From NCBI GenBank assembly GCA_028751875.1, contig CM054157.1, positions 48,827,482 through 48,891,481 of the forward strand: a DNA stretch of 64,000 nucleotides, in the 5' to 3' direction. The position numbers and the translations under genes are program-made. Under the pieces are notes generated by a model that searched no databases, was not told the DNA's origin, and saw nothing but the letters and a program-made list of their open reading frames with translations. Numbering within the stretch: position 1 is the first letter of the stretch; every line of letters starts with the position of its first letter. This stretch comes from Rapana venosa (lineage: Eukaryota; Mollusca; Gastropoda; Neogastropoda; Muricidae). Positions 37,401 through 45,084 of this stretch are shown in pieces.

Positions 37401-40400
37401 AGAGGGGCATTCTTCAGTGGTCATTGTGTTGAGCAATATCAAATGTAAATGGGGAATTTTGTTTGTCGACTATGTTTATGCACAGACATGGCAAAGCTAC
37501 TTCAGAACATAAGTTTGCCATTTCAACTTGGTTTGTTAATGATCAAAGTTGTATGGGATGCAAAATTTCTGGTGCAACTCACCAACTGTTTCAAAACTGA
37601 ATGCTCCACCCCGTCATATGCATTCATCAACCCACACAGTAATAGGTAAAAAAAAGTAAAGGGGTCCCATAACCTATAAGGTCGTAGGGGAGCGAGGCGT
37701 CAGAGACCTCACTTCTCTAGGGCCAGCATATTGAGGGCGGTGCCCATCTCCTCTCCCTAGCTGCTTTACCTTCCCTGACCCTAAAGAGGGCAGGTACCCA
37801 TTTACAGCTGGGTGAACTGGGGGAACTGTACTGAAGCCAAGGCGCGCAAACGGTCACCCATCCAAGTGGTAACCACGCTCGACGCTGCTTAACTTGGCTG
37901 GGGGAAAGCGAGTGCTCCGACCACTGAGCTATCCGGTCCCCGTAATACTTGACCTAAAAGAACAGCTCACTACATCATGGGATGTCACTTGCTTGCTGTG
38001 TGAGCTACATTCTTTGCTAAAAGTAGATCTACCCTCAGACCAATCAGTAATACCAGCAATGTTTTGTTGTTTGTAAAGTTTTTGTTGTTCCTTAGGGTTG
38101 TTGGGGCTACTTTCTTTTTGGTGTGAAAAGTTACTGATCTCAACTTTTTCTAAAAAGCATTTGACCTGGTAGGTATGTGATCACAACCCTTTTAGATGGA
38201 TTGTATATAGTTCATTGGTCTTTTTTAAAATGATAAGGGTTTTGCACACTTTACTTCGCTGACATTCAAACCCATAACTTCATGAACCTATGGGATTGAA
38301 GTCATACAGTCGAACCACTTCACAACTGTTACTTCCCCCCCACTTTCAGCTACTCTCAACTGCTATCCATCCCATCCCAGCTCAGCCCAGCTGGCGCCAA
38401 TACTAACAGGAACTGACCGCACTCGGACTTGGTAAAAGGAAGGGGTGATCCAATTTTAACACTGGGCCCTGGACCCTTGACTTGAGTTATGCTAAATTTG
38501 TGCTTTGTGTACTTAGCACAAAAACCTTTGCTCTCCACCATAAAGAGGAGAAAACTGATGTGGTTTGGTCACACCACAAGACACAACACCTTAGCAAAAA
38601 CCATCTTGCAAGGAACAGTCAAAGGCAAGAGAAGAAGAGGCCGCCAAAAGAAATCATGGGTTGACAACATCAAAGACTGGACCGCCCAACCCCTGCAACA
38701 CCTTCTACTAGCCACACAGGATCGTGAAGCATGGAAAAAGATCTCTGTCGCATCTTCTCTCATGTCAGCCCTACGTCCTTTGGGACATGGGACTGAGTGA
38801 GTGTGTACTTAGCGATGGTATCCATCAAAAATAGCAACTTCAGCCTGGTACCTCTAGATAACCGTGTTAATGTTAGATGTCTAACTCACCAGTATTTCAT
38901 TCTTACAGGCAGTGGAGAAAGCTCTCAAGGCGGTACTGTTTCTTCGAGACTCTGACAGTTTTGAATCCGATTGCCACAACCTTGTGTTTCTGGCGAGGAC
39001 TGTGGCCCAAGACCAGGAGCCTACACTGATGCTTCTCACAAATCAACTGGAGTCTCGTGTTGGGCCCCACTGGCGTATGTGCTATCCCGATCTGAGGACG
39101 TATTGCCAGATTCCTGCTGATGTGTACAGCCAGGACGACGCCATGTTTGCCCTTGACCATGCTGAGCAGATTTTGGAGCATTGTCAGCGGTTAATGAGAG
39201 TAGGTTCCCTTTTGGGGTTTGTTTGGTTTTTTTAAGGTTGGAGGCAGACTTTTTTTTTTCTTGTTTAAATCAGAACAAAAGAATAATCGTTATTTTTCAA
39301 GGGGTAAGGTTAAGTGTTCATGTACTTTGTTTCATCCGGCCCTTGCCCTGATTAGGGACTATCAAAAGAAAACAAGAAACACACACACACACATTATATT
39401 AAGGTAGCCGCATTCCAACTTTGGGGATGATATCTAAACATGACACCAGTGCGCAGGCATTAATTTTTATACATTTTGTCATCTGCTCCCACTTGCACAC
39501 AATGGCCTATCTTCCTCAAGGCAGAATGGGTTTTAATGCATGCCCAAAATATTCTCATGTGTTCGTACACTAGACCTTGGTTTATAGTCTTATCCAAGCC
39601 ACTTTCAGAGAGTGGAGTTGGTGCTGATGGTAACTCCCGGAGGGGGGGGGAGAGGGGAGTGGGAACCCCTTGAAATGGGCATCTTGATGGTGGCTTGAAC
39701 CTTTGCTATCAGATTGCAAGCTCAATGCTCTAACCACAAGACCTATCCCTCTGCCCATATGTCTTCTTAGTTTGATGAATACATAAGCCTTAGGCATTTA
39801 CAATCACAATTTGAGATAAGAGAGAGAGTGTGTGTGTGTGTCTGTGTTTTATTTATTTATTTATTTATTTTATTTCAAGGATAATGGAATAAGCACTCAT
39901 GTGCTTTTTTACATCCAGTCCCTGTGTGTATGCAGTTTTGTACATTTTGTCATCTGTTCCCACCGGCACGCAATGGCCTACTCTTCCAAAAAGCGGAATG
40001 GGTTTTAACATGTGCACAAGACGTTCTGCGTGTGTTCGCACATGGGACCTCAGTTTATAGTCTCATCTGAAGGACTTTTGGGGAGAGTGGAGTCGGGAGT
40101 GAGTTAACTCCAGAGGATTTTTCAACCCAGGTCAGCAGATCATGAGCGCATCACTCTAACCACCAGACTATCCCTCGTGTGTGTGTGTGTGTGTGTGTGT
40201 GCATGCATGCACACACACAAAATGCATGCATGCATGCCGCTTGTGTGAATACGAGAACAAATACACTGTCAGAAAGTAGAGAATGCTGTGTTTTGAGAAC
40301 ACAGAGCAACTGCGATAAACATGCGCATTAATCAGAATAGCCAACGAAATCATGAAAGCTTCCTGGTTTTAAAAAACCTCTAATTCCTAACATCGCTGTC

Positions 40401-41958
40401 TGTGTACAAACTTGTCCCCGGAAATCAACATAAATTTTGTCCTTTTTTTCCTTTAATTTTTTTAACATAAATTTTGTCACTGATAGAGCTATGAATAAAC
40501 TTGCATCTAAACAAACAAACGTTTTTATCCCCCAAAGTCGGAATGCGGCTACCTTCAATGGTGGAAAAAACAGTCACATAGGCACAATCTCACCATTTGT
40601 GAACCTGGGAGCTATAGGCAAGGAACCCCCCACCCCCCAACCCCCCCCCCCCCCAAAAAAAAAAAAAAAAGCTTAAAAAATTTTAATCTTGTAATCATAA
40701 AAGAAGACAGGATAGCTCAGTGCTCGGAGCATTCGTTTTCCCCCAGCCAAGTCGAGCGTGGTTACCACTTGGATGGGTGACTGTTTGCACGCCTTTGCTT
40801 CAGTAAACCCCTAGTTCACCCAGCTGTAAATGGGTACCTGCCCTCTTTAGGGTCAGGGAAAGTAAAGCAGCGAGGGAGAGGAGATGGGCGCCGCCCTCAC
40901 TACGCTGGCCCCTAGAGAAATGAGGTCTCTGACGCCTCGCTCCCCTATGACCTTGTAGGTTATGGGACACCTTTACCTTTTTTACTTGATCGTAAAATAA
41001 TTGGGAAGGGGGGGGGGGGGGGGTGTTATTTCGTTTGCTTTGTTTGTTTAGATGCATGTAAGGAGAAATAAGGATTAGAGAACAAAAACGATTTTTATTT
41101 ATGAAATGCTATAAATTGCTCTGTTGAAAAAGAAAAAAAAAAAAGGAAAATGGTTAATTAACAATTTGAGACTCTTCACCACATGATGAGTTGGATTGCA
41201 CCTTAGTTCAGATTTTAGTTATTAGCAAGTAATTAAATTTTATGTGCAGTTTTTTTTAAAGCTATTCTATGGGGGGGGGAGGAGACCAGATTGAAAGTTG
41301 GGTGATTATACGACAAGTTATTACAAATCGGAAGGCTAAACAAAGCGAGAAATTGACGAATTTTGCCTTGTAATAAATGGTCAGGAAAGGGGTTGGGTGT
41401 TTTTAAAGCGACAGGGAAGTTTGACACGGATGCACTAGTACAAGGTAAAAGAAGACCTGTAGCTTTAAAATCAATTGAAATCTTAAAATCGACAACGTGA
41501 CCCCCCCACCTGCCTAAAATGGCTCCTAGCGGAAAAGTGGGTCAGGTGCAGTGGGACTCATTTCATCAAGGAGTGTCACATATTATGTGTGTGATTTCAT
41601 GCATTTTTTTGGGGGGGGAGGGGGGGGAGGGGGGTGTGTGGTTTGTCAATGCTAGTTTTTTTAATATTTATGTTCCTCTGTGTTCAGTTTTGTTTTGTTT
41701 GTCACAGAGGAACATTCGTAGTTTTTTTTAATATTTATGTTCCTCTGTGTTCAGTTTTGTTTTGTTTGTCACAGAGGAACATTCGTAGTTTTTTTATATA
41801 TTTATGTTCCTCTGTGTTCAGTTTTGTTTTGTTTGTCACAGTAGAACATTCATAGTTTTTTAAATATTTATGTTCCTCTGTGTTCAGTTTTGTTTTATTT
41901 GTCACAGTGGAACATTCGTAGTTTTTTAATATTTATGTTCTTCTCTGTTCAGGGCTGA
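9913..41958 (+). CDS. SACS: Sacsin (SACS) homologue, complete nine-exon gene model
   Basis: Joined exons 9913-9916, 12418-12530, 12920-13045, 14970-15117, 18421-19333, 23099-23748, 25740-36970, 38909-39199 and 41953-41958 are in phase at every junction with GT/AG borders. They give about 4,493 residues, close to human sacsin (about 4,579) minus its N-terminal ubiquitin-like domain. Three GHKL/Hsp90-like modules are visible: N-box E40/N44 with GRFGLGF 117-123; E1397/N1401 with GRFGLGF 1471-1477; E2446/N2450 with GQYGVGF 2517-2523. A J domain (about 4226-4290, HPD 4257-4259) and a HEPN domain (about 4366-4492) follow. In vertebrates sacsin is a giant co-chaperone linked to Hsp70, intermediate filaments and mitochondrial dynamics; its loss causes the ataxia ARSACS. 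That function is carried over by homology. The extreme C-terminus is the least certain part. Confidence 0.93.
10050..10365 (+). mobile_element. SINE family A in SACS intron 1
   Basis: Head with ATCTGCTGACCCGGGTTC (B-box-like), body, and 3' end TTATTCCATTATTCTTGA. The first bases merge into a poly-G run. Confidence 0.75.
10366..11713. other. SACS intron 1 interior, no gene recognised
   Basis: Mostly unique sequence. Blocks near 10800-10850 (CAGCTGCTATCCATTCCATC, CCAGCCCAGCTGGT) and 11380-11430 (TGGTCCTTGACCCTTGACCT) recur at 38.35-38.48 kb, so a dispersed repeat is present. A G-run lies at about 11370-11387. Confidence 0.4.
11714..12076 (-). mobile_element. SINE family A, one copy plus an adjacent 3'-end fragment
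   Basis: ATATTGACGATAATGGAATA at 11717 is a lone 3' end. A second full body starts at TTTCAAGGATAATGGAATAA (about 11770) and runs to the head near 12076. Confidence 0.72.
12116..12402 (+). mobile_element. SINE family B in SACS intron 1
   Basis: GGACAGGACAGCTCAGTGG head through GGTTATGGAATACC, ending 16 bp before exon 2. Confidence 0.78.
12418..12530 (+). CDS. SACS: SACS exon 2 (residues 2-39)
   Basis: The exon follows GGTTACAG and ends before GTACTG. It encodes an acidic leader and then [20 protein letters not shown], the helix that opens the first sacsin repeat region in the family. It ends in phase 0, and the next exon continues with EVIQNAEDA exactly as expected for the GHKL N-box. It is too short to appear as a long open frame. 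Confidence 0.9.
12565..12672 (-). mobile_element. SINE family A 3' fragment in SACS intron 2
   Basis: ATATCGAGGATAATGGAATA to GACACACAATGGCCCAGG. It then changes abruptly into another dispersed repeat that runs to the exon 3 acceptor. Confidence 0.7.
12673..12905 (+). repeat. Dispersed repeat G reaching the exon 3 acceptor
   Basis: AGCATAAATAGCATCCCCAC, TCTGCCTTGTTCCTTTTCTT and the stretch from CCTGCCTTTT to CAGATGAGCTGGG also occur in the same order near 57.28-57.5 kb and, more diverged, near 25.33-25.62 kb. It supplies a pyrimidine-rich tract and an extra AG at 12843-12844, upstream of exon 3. Confidence 0.6.
12920..13045 (+). CDS. SACS: SACS exon 3 (N-box of SRR1)
   Basis: 42 codons, phase 0 at both ends. 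It follows GTTTTTTCAG and precedes GTATCG. It carries [15 protein letters not shown], the ATP/Mg-binding N-box of the first Hsp90-like module. An alternative in-frame acceptor at 12843-12844 would extend it upstream by 25 codons. Confidence 0.93.
13046..13560. other. SACS intron 3 start, no element recognised
   Basis: Apparently unique sequence up to GT-rich tracts around 13500. Confidence 0.35.
13588..13906 (-). mobile_element. SINE family A in SACS intron 3
   Basis: Reverse-oriented near-complete copy, TTTCGAGGATAATGGAATAA to CACCAGGCTATCCCATCCC, with a small deletion in the GGCACACAATGG block. Confidence 0.78.
13905..14150 (+). repeat. GT/TGCA-rich microsatellite in SACS intron 3
   Basis: GTGTGTGCATG-type repeats that produce Cys/Val and Thr/His shadow frames. 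Confidence 0.85.
14158..14440 (-). mobile_element. SINE family A with long 3' tail, SACS intron 3
   Basis: Starts AATAATAATAATGTATGG and GAATTTATATAGTGCTGAAT, then the A body up to CTCATCCGAAGGACTTTGAC. The head was probably lost at the LINE junction. Confidence 0.7.
14455..14946 (+). mobile_element. Non-LTR retrotransposon 3' fragment (reverse transcriptase C-terminal tail)
   Basis: Across two frames it reads [16 protein letters not shown], then [33 protein letters not shown] and a final [16 protein letters not shown]. This is the familiar C-terminal tail of LINE ORF2 proteins. It is 5' truncated, frame-broken and ends in a (GAT)n run, as many RTE-like elements do. It lies in SACS intron 3, with its 3' end about 23 nt from the exon 4 acceptor. 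Confidence 0.85.
14970..15117 (+). CDS. SACS: SACS exon 4 (glycine-rich ATP lid of SRR1)
   Basis: It follows TTGGTTCCAG and precedes GTACGT. It encodes [20 protein letters not shown] and later [16 protein letters not shown], the conserved glycine motif of the GHKL fold. It ends one base into an Asp codon completed by the next exon. The 3' tail of a non-LTR retrotransposon ends about 23 nt upstream of its acceptor. Confidence 0.94.
15478..15892 (+). mobile_element. SINE family C in SACS intron 4
   Basis: GGTAGATAGCTCAGTGGTCA head (borrowed or B-like), CGCCTGTCTAGAATGCGAAA, GTCTTTCGGATGAGACGATA, AAAGAACCCACGGCAACAAG, the palindromic CTCTCCCCGGGGAGAG, and GACTTAAAGTGGTATGAAA with an A-tail. Confidence 0.8.
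15893..16147 (+). mobile_element. SINE family B, joined to a family C A-tail
   Basis: Starts directly after an A-run at GGTTAAGCAGCATCGAGC and lacks the tRNA-like part. The body and 3' end are intact. Confidence 0.75.
16380..16715 (+). repeat. (GAT/AAT)n region in SACS intron 4
   Basis: Imperfect GATGAT, AATAAT and CAACAA repeats. Confidence 0.88.
17060..17165 (+). repeat. Short tandem repeat with GGGAAACAACTAACAGGAAA, about three copies
   Basis: AAAGGGAAACAACTAACAGG occurs twice exactly (17067, 17102) and a variant once more (17148). Confidence 0.75.
17249..17280 (+). repeat. Poly-C tract
   Basis: About 30 consecutive C in SACS intron 4, flanked by a GAGGAG-rich segment. Length is probably approximate in any assembly. 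Confidence 0.9.
17472..17753 (-). mobile_element. SINE family B in SACS intron 4
   Basis: Reverse-oriented full copy from GTCCCATAACCTATAAGG to GAGCTATCCCGTCCCC. Confidence 0.8.
17817..17862 (-). mobile_element. SINE family C 3' scrap
   Basis: GAAATTTGGGCTGCGCTCTC and CCCAGGGAGAGCAGCCC match only the palindromic 3' part of family C. Confidence 0.5.
17888..18047 (-). mobile_element. SINE family A in SACS intron 4, head replaced by a 33-bp array
   Basis: Body from TATTGAGGATAATGGAATAA to GCAGGATTTAACATGTGC, where it joins a tandem array made of head-like sequence. Confidence 0.72.
18048..18220 (+). repeat. 33-bp tandem repeat, five copies, derived from a SINE head
   Basis: Five near-perfect copies of a 33-bp unit containing GAGCAACATTCCAACCACTA and GGCTATCTCAC. 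The unit resembles the reverse complement of a family A head (A-box side). Because 33 is divisible by 3 it gives an 11-residue shadow repeat. Confidence 0.9.
18421..19333 (+). CDS. SACS: SACS exon 5 (remainder of SRR1 ATPase module)
   Basis: It follows TTTGCTCGCAG and precedes GTATGT. It opens with [19 protein letters not shown], continues with [11 protein letters not shown] and contains the later FCFLPLPLD and [20 protein letters not shown] blocks, all typical of sacsin repeat regions. It ends two bases into a codon. The open frame that continues past 19333 is intronic repeat. Confidence 0.94.
19372..20480 (+). repeat. T/G-rich tandem array in SACS intron 5, about 22 units
   Basis: Units of about 42-67 bp. 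Each has a T-run, TTGGCTAGTACAG, TCTTGTTGTGTTGTC and TTTTGGTGTTTGG. It starts about 40 bp after the exon 5 donor. Long Cys/Val/Phe shadow ORFs and an antisense Lys/Gln/Thr ORF come from it. Confidence 0.93.
20590..20730 (+). repeat. Dispersed repeat F in SACS intron 5
   Basis: TTTGGCTAGCGCTCTTTGAG, GGTGAGATTTGCGCGTATGC, GGTAGCCACATTCCGACTTC. The same ordered blocks recur at about ten places in the window on both strands. Confidence 0.65.
20757..21005 (-). mobile_element. SINE family A in SACS intron 5, diverged
   Basis: TTAACATGTGCACAAGATGT, GTAGTCTCATCTGAAGGACT, and a head ending CTCTAACCACTAGGCTATAA. A further head-like scrap (CAAACCACTAGGCTATCTCG) lies at about 21207. Confidence 0.65.
21006..22020. 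other. SACS intron 5 interior, no gene recognised
   Basis: Contains a (GGT)n scrap near 21067, a family A head scrap near 21207 and otherwise unique sequence. Confidence 0.35.
22140..22382 (+). repeat. Two (CT)n tracts in SACS intron 5
   Basis: Runs at about 22170-22216 and 22315-22382 separated by about 100 bp; both sides have similar CCCTCCACCT... flanks, suggesting local duplication. Confidence 0.9.
22463..22875 (+). mobile_element. SINE family C in SACS intron 5
   Basis: TCGGTGGTCTAGAGGTAACG (A-box-like) and GTGGTTCGTATCCC (B-box-like), then the same body as the 15.5-kb copy, ending in an AAAT tail. Confidence 0.82.
23099..23748 (+). CDS. SACS: SACS exon 6 (after the SRR1 ATPase)
   Basis: It follows CTAATTCTAG and precedes GTAAACTGG. 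It encodes [20 protein letters not shown] through [17 protein letters not shown], a helical sacsin-repeat segment that lies between ATPase module 1 and the giant exon. Phase 2 in, phase 1 out. The sequence around its donor is tandemly multiplied in the following intron. Confidence 0.92.
23755..24345 (+). repeat. 36-41 bp tandem array of donor-like units in SACS intron 6
   Basis: About 15 units carrying GTTTAAAGACAGGTAAACAT and GTTGTGTGTTTTGCCTT. The array begins right at the exon 6 donor, whose own CAGGTAAACTGGTTGTGTG is homologous to the unit. Confidence 0.95.
24492..24640 (+). mobile_element. SINE family D head in SACS intron 6
   Basis: GCTATCGCTGAATGGTTAAG and AAAGTCGTGGGTTCGAATC. The downstream body differs and joins dispersed repeat F. 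Confidence 0.65.
24685..24785 (-). repeat. Dispersed repeat F in SACS intron 6
   Basis: Reverse blocks: CCCAAAGTTGGAAAGTGGCT, ATTCTCATCCTTGGAGCTC. Confidence 0.5.
24800..25320. other. SACS intron 6 interior, nothing recognised
   Basis: AT-rich, apparently unique. Confidence 0.4.
25325..25640 (+). repeat. Dispersed repeat G with long poly-C, SACS intron 6
   Basis: GGGGAATGCTGGGGCCCC, TTCTGTGCTTAAGATTTCCC, TTTATTTTCTGCCTATTCAG parallel the intron 2 and 57.3-kb copies. A C-run of roughly 45 bases (about 25448-25495) sits inside. It ends near CCTGAAGTCGGAATGTG, about 120 bp before exon 7. Confidence 0.55.
25740..36970 (+). CDS. SACS: SACS giant exon 7 (SRR1 end, SRR2, SRR3, J domain, start of HEPN)
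   Basis: An uninterrupted 11,231-nt exon that follows TTTCTTCAG and precedes GTGAGAAG. It holds the second and third GHKL modules ([14 protein letters not shown] near 27974 and [14 protein letters not shown] near 31121, each followed by a glycine motif and an FRFPLR block), long helical spacers, and a C-terminal J domain with WHPDKN at 36551-36568. A Gly/Arg/Ser-rich linker then leads to the first HEPN helix ([27 protein letters not shown]). The human gene also packs most of the protein into one giant last exon. Here an intron separates the second half of HEPN. An in-frame 21-bp tandem duplication lies near 32096-32137. Confidence 0.97.
32096..32137 (+). repeat. In-frame 21-bp tandem duplication within SACS exon 7
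   Basis: AATGCTCCACAGAAGCATC occurs twice back to back, giving [14 protein letters not shown] in the third sacsin repeat region, just before FCTLPLPVF. Confidence 0.92.
37163..37396 (-). mobile_element. SINE family A2 in SACS intron 7
   Basis: Family A body, but the head is the A2 type: rc of CAAACCCAGAACCCCACAG and ATCTTAACCCTCCTGCCAA. Confidence 0.68.
37654..37942 (-). mobile_element. SINE family B in SACS intron 7
   Basis: Reverse-oriented full copy, ending ACTGAGCTATCCGGTCCCC. Confidence 0.8.
38505..38803 (+). mobile_element. Second non-LTR retrotransposon tail
   Basis: It reads [20 protein letters not shown], then [20 protein letters not shown] and [16 protein letters not shown], and ends at a stop. 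This is a LINE ORF2 C-terminal tail of a different subfamily from the one at 14.5 kb. It is 5' truncated, in SACS intron 7, about 100 nt upstream of exon 8. Confidence 0.85.
38909..39199 (+). CDS. SACS: SACS exon 8 (second half of HEPN domain)
   Basis: 97 codons, phase 0. It follows ATTCTTACAG and precedes GTAGGT. It starts [14 protein letters not shown], directly continuing the HEPN helix of exon 7, and includes [20 protein letters not shown] and [17 protein letters not shown] domains are helical dimerisation or nucleotide-binding folds; sacsin's dimerises. Read-through past the donor would add only 11 residues before a stop, a possible retained-intron end. Confidence 0.92.
39470..39756 (-). 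mobile_element. SINE family A in SACS intron 8, decayed
   Basis: Recognisable blocks (TTTTGTCATCTGCTCCCAC, CACAATGGCCTATCTTCC, GGTTTATAGTCTTATCC, CTCTAACCACAAGACC) with many changes and a G-run. Confidence 0.6.
39873..40176 (-). mobile_element. SINE family A in SACS intron 8
   Basis: Near-complete reverse copy, TTCAAGGATAATGGAATAAG to CACCAGACTATCCC, with ATTT repeats at its 3' side. Confidence 0.78.
40525..40635 (-). repeat. Dispersed repeat F in SACS intron 8
   Basis: Reverse blocks: AAAGTCGGAATGCGGCTACC, CAATCTCACCATTTGTGAAC. Confidence 0.6.
40706..40982 (+). mobile_element. SINE family B in SACS intron 8
   Basis: Begins AGACAGGATAGCTCAGTG; the 5S-like part is slightly shortened (AAGTCGAGCGTGG). 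Ends GGTTATGGGACACC. Confidence 0.78.
41655..41953 (+). repeat. 65-67 bp tandem array of acceptor-like units ending at the SACS terminal acceptor
   Basis: AATATTTATGTTCCTCTGTG then TTCAG recurs with AG at about 41687, 41754, 41821, 41887 and 41952. Each intervening unit also holds TTTGTTTGTCACAG and GAACATTCGTAG. The last copy is the proposed exon 9 acceptor. Confidence 0.92.
41953..41958 (+). CDS. SACS: SACS terminal exon coding stub and stop
   Basis: The strongest downstream acceptor seen (TTCTTCTCTGTTCAG ending 41952) gives Gly then TGA in the phase left by exon 8, so the protein would end QRLMRG. The same acceptor sequence occurs in four tandem copies just upstream, so the exact site, and the last few residues, may vary. 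The sequence after the stop is presumed 3'UTR. Confidence 0.5.
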   Translation, partial: G

Positions 41959-42765
41959 AGTTGTCTCCACGAAGCTGTTGAGGAAGGTTTCTGGATCATT
42001 CTTCATGAGAAAAAGAGAGGGGGAGGGAGAGACAATATCAGCAAGGAGAAGGAAGGAGAAATATTGCTGTTCTTTTTTTGGACACAGTTCGGAGCAAATG
42101 AAAACTGCTTGTTGTTATGTGTTTTTTTAAACAGAGTTATGTTGGACTTTATGTGAATGTTTGTTATTGATGTTTATGTAAACAAATGTATGACTTTGTG
42201 TTGGATAATGTGTACAAAGACAAGTTCTGATTCCATGGTGTTTGACAGTTTTGGAACTTTCATTATTCATTTCATATGAAATGAAAAGGACATCCTTTTC
42301 TTTCTCATAGTTTACTTTAATGGTACATTGATAGCAATTATTATGATATCGTTTGCCTAATGTCTCTTTCGTTACTCTCAGCATGTGTGTATTGTTGGTT
42401 TTTTTGTGTTTAGTTTAGTCCTGATTTGTATTTTATCTATGCACAAGCCCTCATAGTTTGTTTGTGGTGGAGGGAGGGGGGGGGCCGGTTGTTGCTTGTT
42501 GTGATTTGACATTTATGATGATAGTCACTCATAAACAAATGATGTGAGTGCAAGTTCTTTGATTTATTCTTGTGATGAAGAAGTTTTCTGTCTATCATAC
42601 CTTTTTTATTTGATACCCATGCCCGTTTTTAAGAAATGTCAAAATGCTATTATTTTTCTTTACTAAAACTTCCTGTAAGTCTGATGCAAGAATAGTGTGG
42701 TATGGATCTGTTTTTGCAAGATATTAATCGTTTTGTGATGAACTTATGACATTACTTTTTTTTTG

Positions 42766-42789
42766 GAAGGGGGGGGGGGGGGGGGGGGT
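42766..42789 (+). repeat. Poly-G tract
   Basis: About 20 consecutive G. Confidence 0.85.
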
Positions 42790-42889
42790 AGTTAAGATTT
42801 TTTTTAAAATCACAATTGGTAGGTTGGGTACAAGGTTGTATTAAAGCATACTTCTTGTGCAGAATATGTTGATGTTATGTTTTTGTACT

Positions 42890-43110
42890 GATGCAGATTT
42901 GGTTGTTTGATGATACATTGATACAAACTGCTTATGTAAATGATTGATCAAATATTGATACAAACTGCGTATGATTGATAACACATTGAAACTGCTTATT
43001 TAAATGATTGTTTGGTCATAAATTGATACAAACTGCTACTTTATTCTAAATGATTGTTTGATTACAAGACATTGACACAAACTGCTTTTGTAAATGATTG
43101 ATTATGAAAA
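42890..43110 (+). repeat. ~50-bp imperfect tandem repeat, four to five copies
   Basis: TTGATACAAACTGCTTATGT and AAATGATTG(ATT/TTTG) recur with spacing of about 40-60 bp. Confidence 0.8.
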
Positions 43111-44451
43111 AGAAAGAAAGAAAAAATATGTTCGTTTCTCCTTGTTTTCAGAATATCTTTTTGCTGTTATCTGTTAGCTTTTTTTGTTTGTTTGGGGTTT
43201 TTTTCTTGTAAATATTTGTTTGCTTATTCGGGGTGGGGAGGAGTACTTAAAATGGATGAAGATGTGAGATACACTGAGAGAGAGAGGGTATTATATTAAT
43301 GTTGTTGAACTTTGCAATATTAGATCTTTTGTACATTTTAAAAGCTTATTTCTCATAATTTTACTCATTCCCCCTCCTTCCCCATTATCGCCCTCTCTCT
43401 CTTTAAAATTATGTCTTGGTATAACCTTATGAAGGCATAGTTTTATAATCTTGGTGTAGAATCTTGTCTCAAAGATGGTTATATATTGTATCATATTGCA
43501 TGAAAGGAATAATTGGAAAAGTCCCTGTACATAACAAAGGTGTATGTGATTTGAGATGAAGACAACATACTTATGATAATGATGTAACTACTGTTACATA
43601 TGCATATTTTCAAATGTAGTTTATTCTTCATTTTTACAGAAGTAGTTCTGATCATGCGTTCTAAATAGAGCCTCCACCCCACCCCCACTCCTTTCCTGAA
43701 AAGAAATGTGTTGTTTTCAGAATTGTTAGTATGTTATTATTGTTGGTCCATCTATGTGTTTTTATTGCCATGTGTGTGCTATACCCAACATTCAATACAG
43801 TGATTTGAATTTGTTATATTTTGTTACTTAACTGTAGGAATCTTCGCAATGTCTAAAGGATGAGTGTATATAACATTTCAGCTCTGTGTGTGTGTGTGCA
43901 TGCACATGCTAGAAAAGTCAACATTGTTAATTTGGATGATGATGCTTTTTATTAAGGAATAATTTGATGTTTCTGTGAATAGTGTTTGCTCATATTTCAA
44001 CAGAAATAACCGCATTAGTACATTTCAGTTTGTTTTTAACTGTTTTGAACATTATTTCTTGTTCTGGGTCCACAAAATCCTCCCTGCAGTTTTTTTTATC
44101 AAGTGTATTAATGTGTGAAAATTTATCAGTGTTTGTGCCCATGTTTTGTTGATCTTGTTTGCAATGCTACATAAGAGTACAATGTAAAGAACTATTACAA
44201 GTAAGTGACTCAACTAATGAGTGCAGTATGTTTTAACATATAAAATTGATTCAATTAGCCTAAAAGTCACATAGTAGCCGTCAGTTGATAGTATTTATAG
44301 CTTAGACAATTGTTGTTGGTGGTTTTTTAAAAGTCTTTTAAAACTACTTTTATCATAGATGTGTGTGTGCGTGTGTGTGTGTGTGTGTGTGATTAATTTG
44401 TTGGCAACATTTTGAGATTTTGCTTTGCTTTGTATGTTTTTGTCTGTGTAG

Positions 44452-44457
44452 AATAAA
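44452..44457 (+). terminator. Candidate polyadenylation signal for SACS
   Basis: AATAAA in GTGTAGAATAAAAAGC, about 2.5 kb after the stop. It is the first hexamer with reasonable context on the + strand after the stop; later candidates are at 46557 and 53263. Confidence 0.35.
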
Positions 44458-45084
44458 AAGCTCTGAAATATATATTAACTTGCAAATGATTTTTAATCAA
44501 CCATTTTTTTTCTTTTAGTTTCTACAAAAACAAATTTGTCAAATAATTCTGTGTGAGGATGTATAAATTTATATTTGTTTACGCTGAAAGCTGTAATCAT
44601 TGATTCATTTTATAAAATGTTGTAGAATGATTTGTACAAATAGTTGAGGACTAGATGTGCCAGTGATTGAACTAAGGACATATGCAATGTACATAGTGTG
44701 TATCTTCAATTTTACATCTGTTCACTTAAAGTGATAGTAGACGAAAATAGTGTGTGTGTGTGTGTGCGTGCGTGCGTGTGCATGCACAAAGTATGCTGAG
44801 TTTTGGGGTTAAACTGAACAACAGTCCTTTATGGCTCATGACAGTAGCATGTAATTTGAATGTCCAGAACTTGAAACACACTGTATGTTAATAAGTAGAC
44901 AACTAGAAGTGGATATGGGGTTTTGTGATAGGTTTTTCTTGTCATTTGATATTTGTCTTCATTTTTTTTTTTTAACTAGGATTGTAAAAAAAATTGGTTG
45001 AGCAGTCTGTGAGTGCAATGTCTTGCAGAGTACGTGGTAGGGAATTGAATTACAAGAAGCACTTTTGCTGGTGACCTTCAAGGT

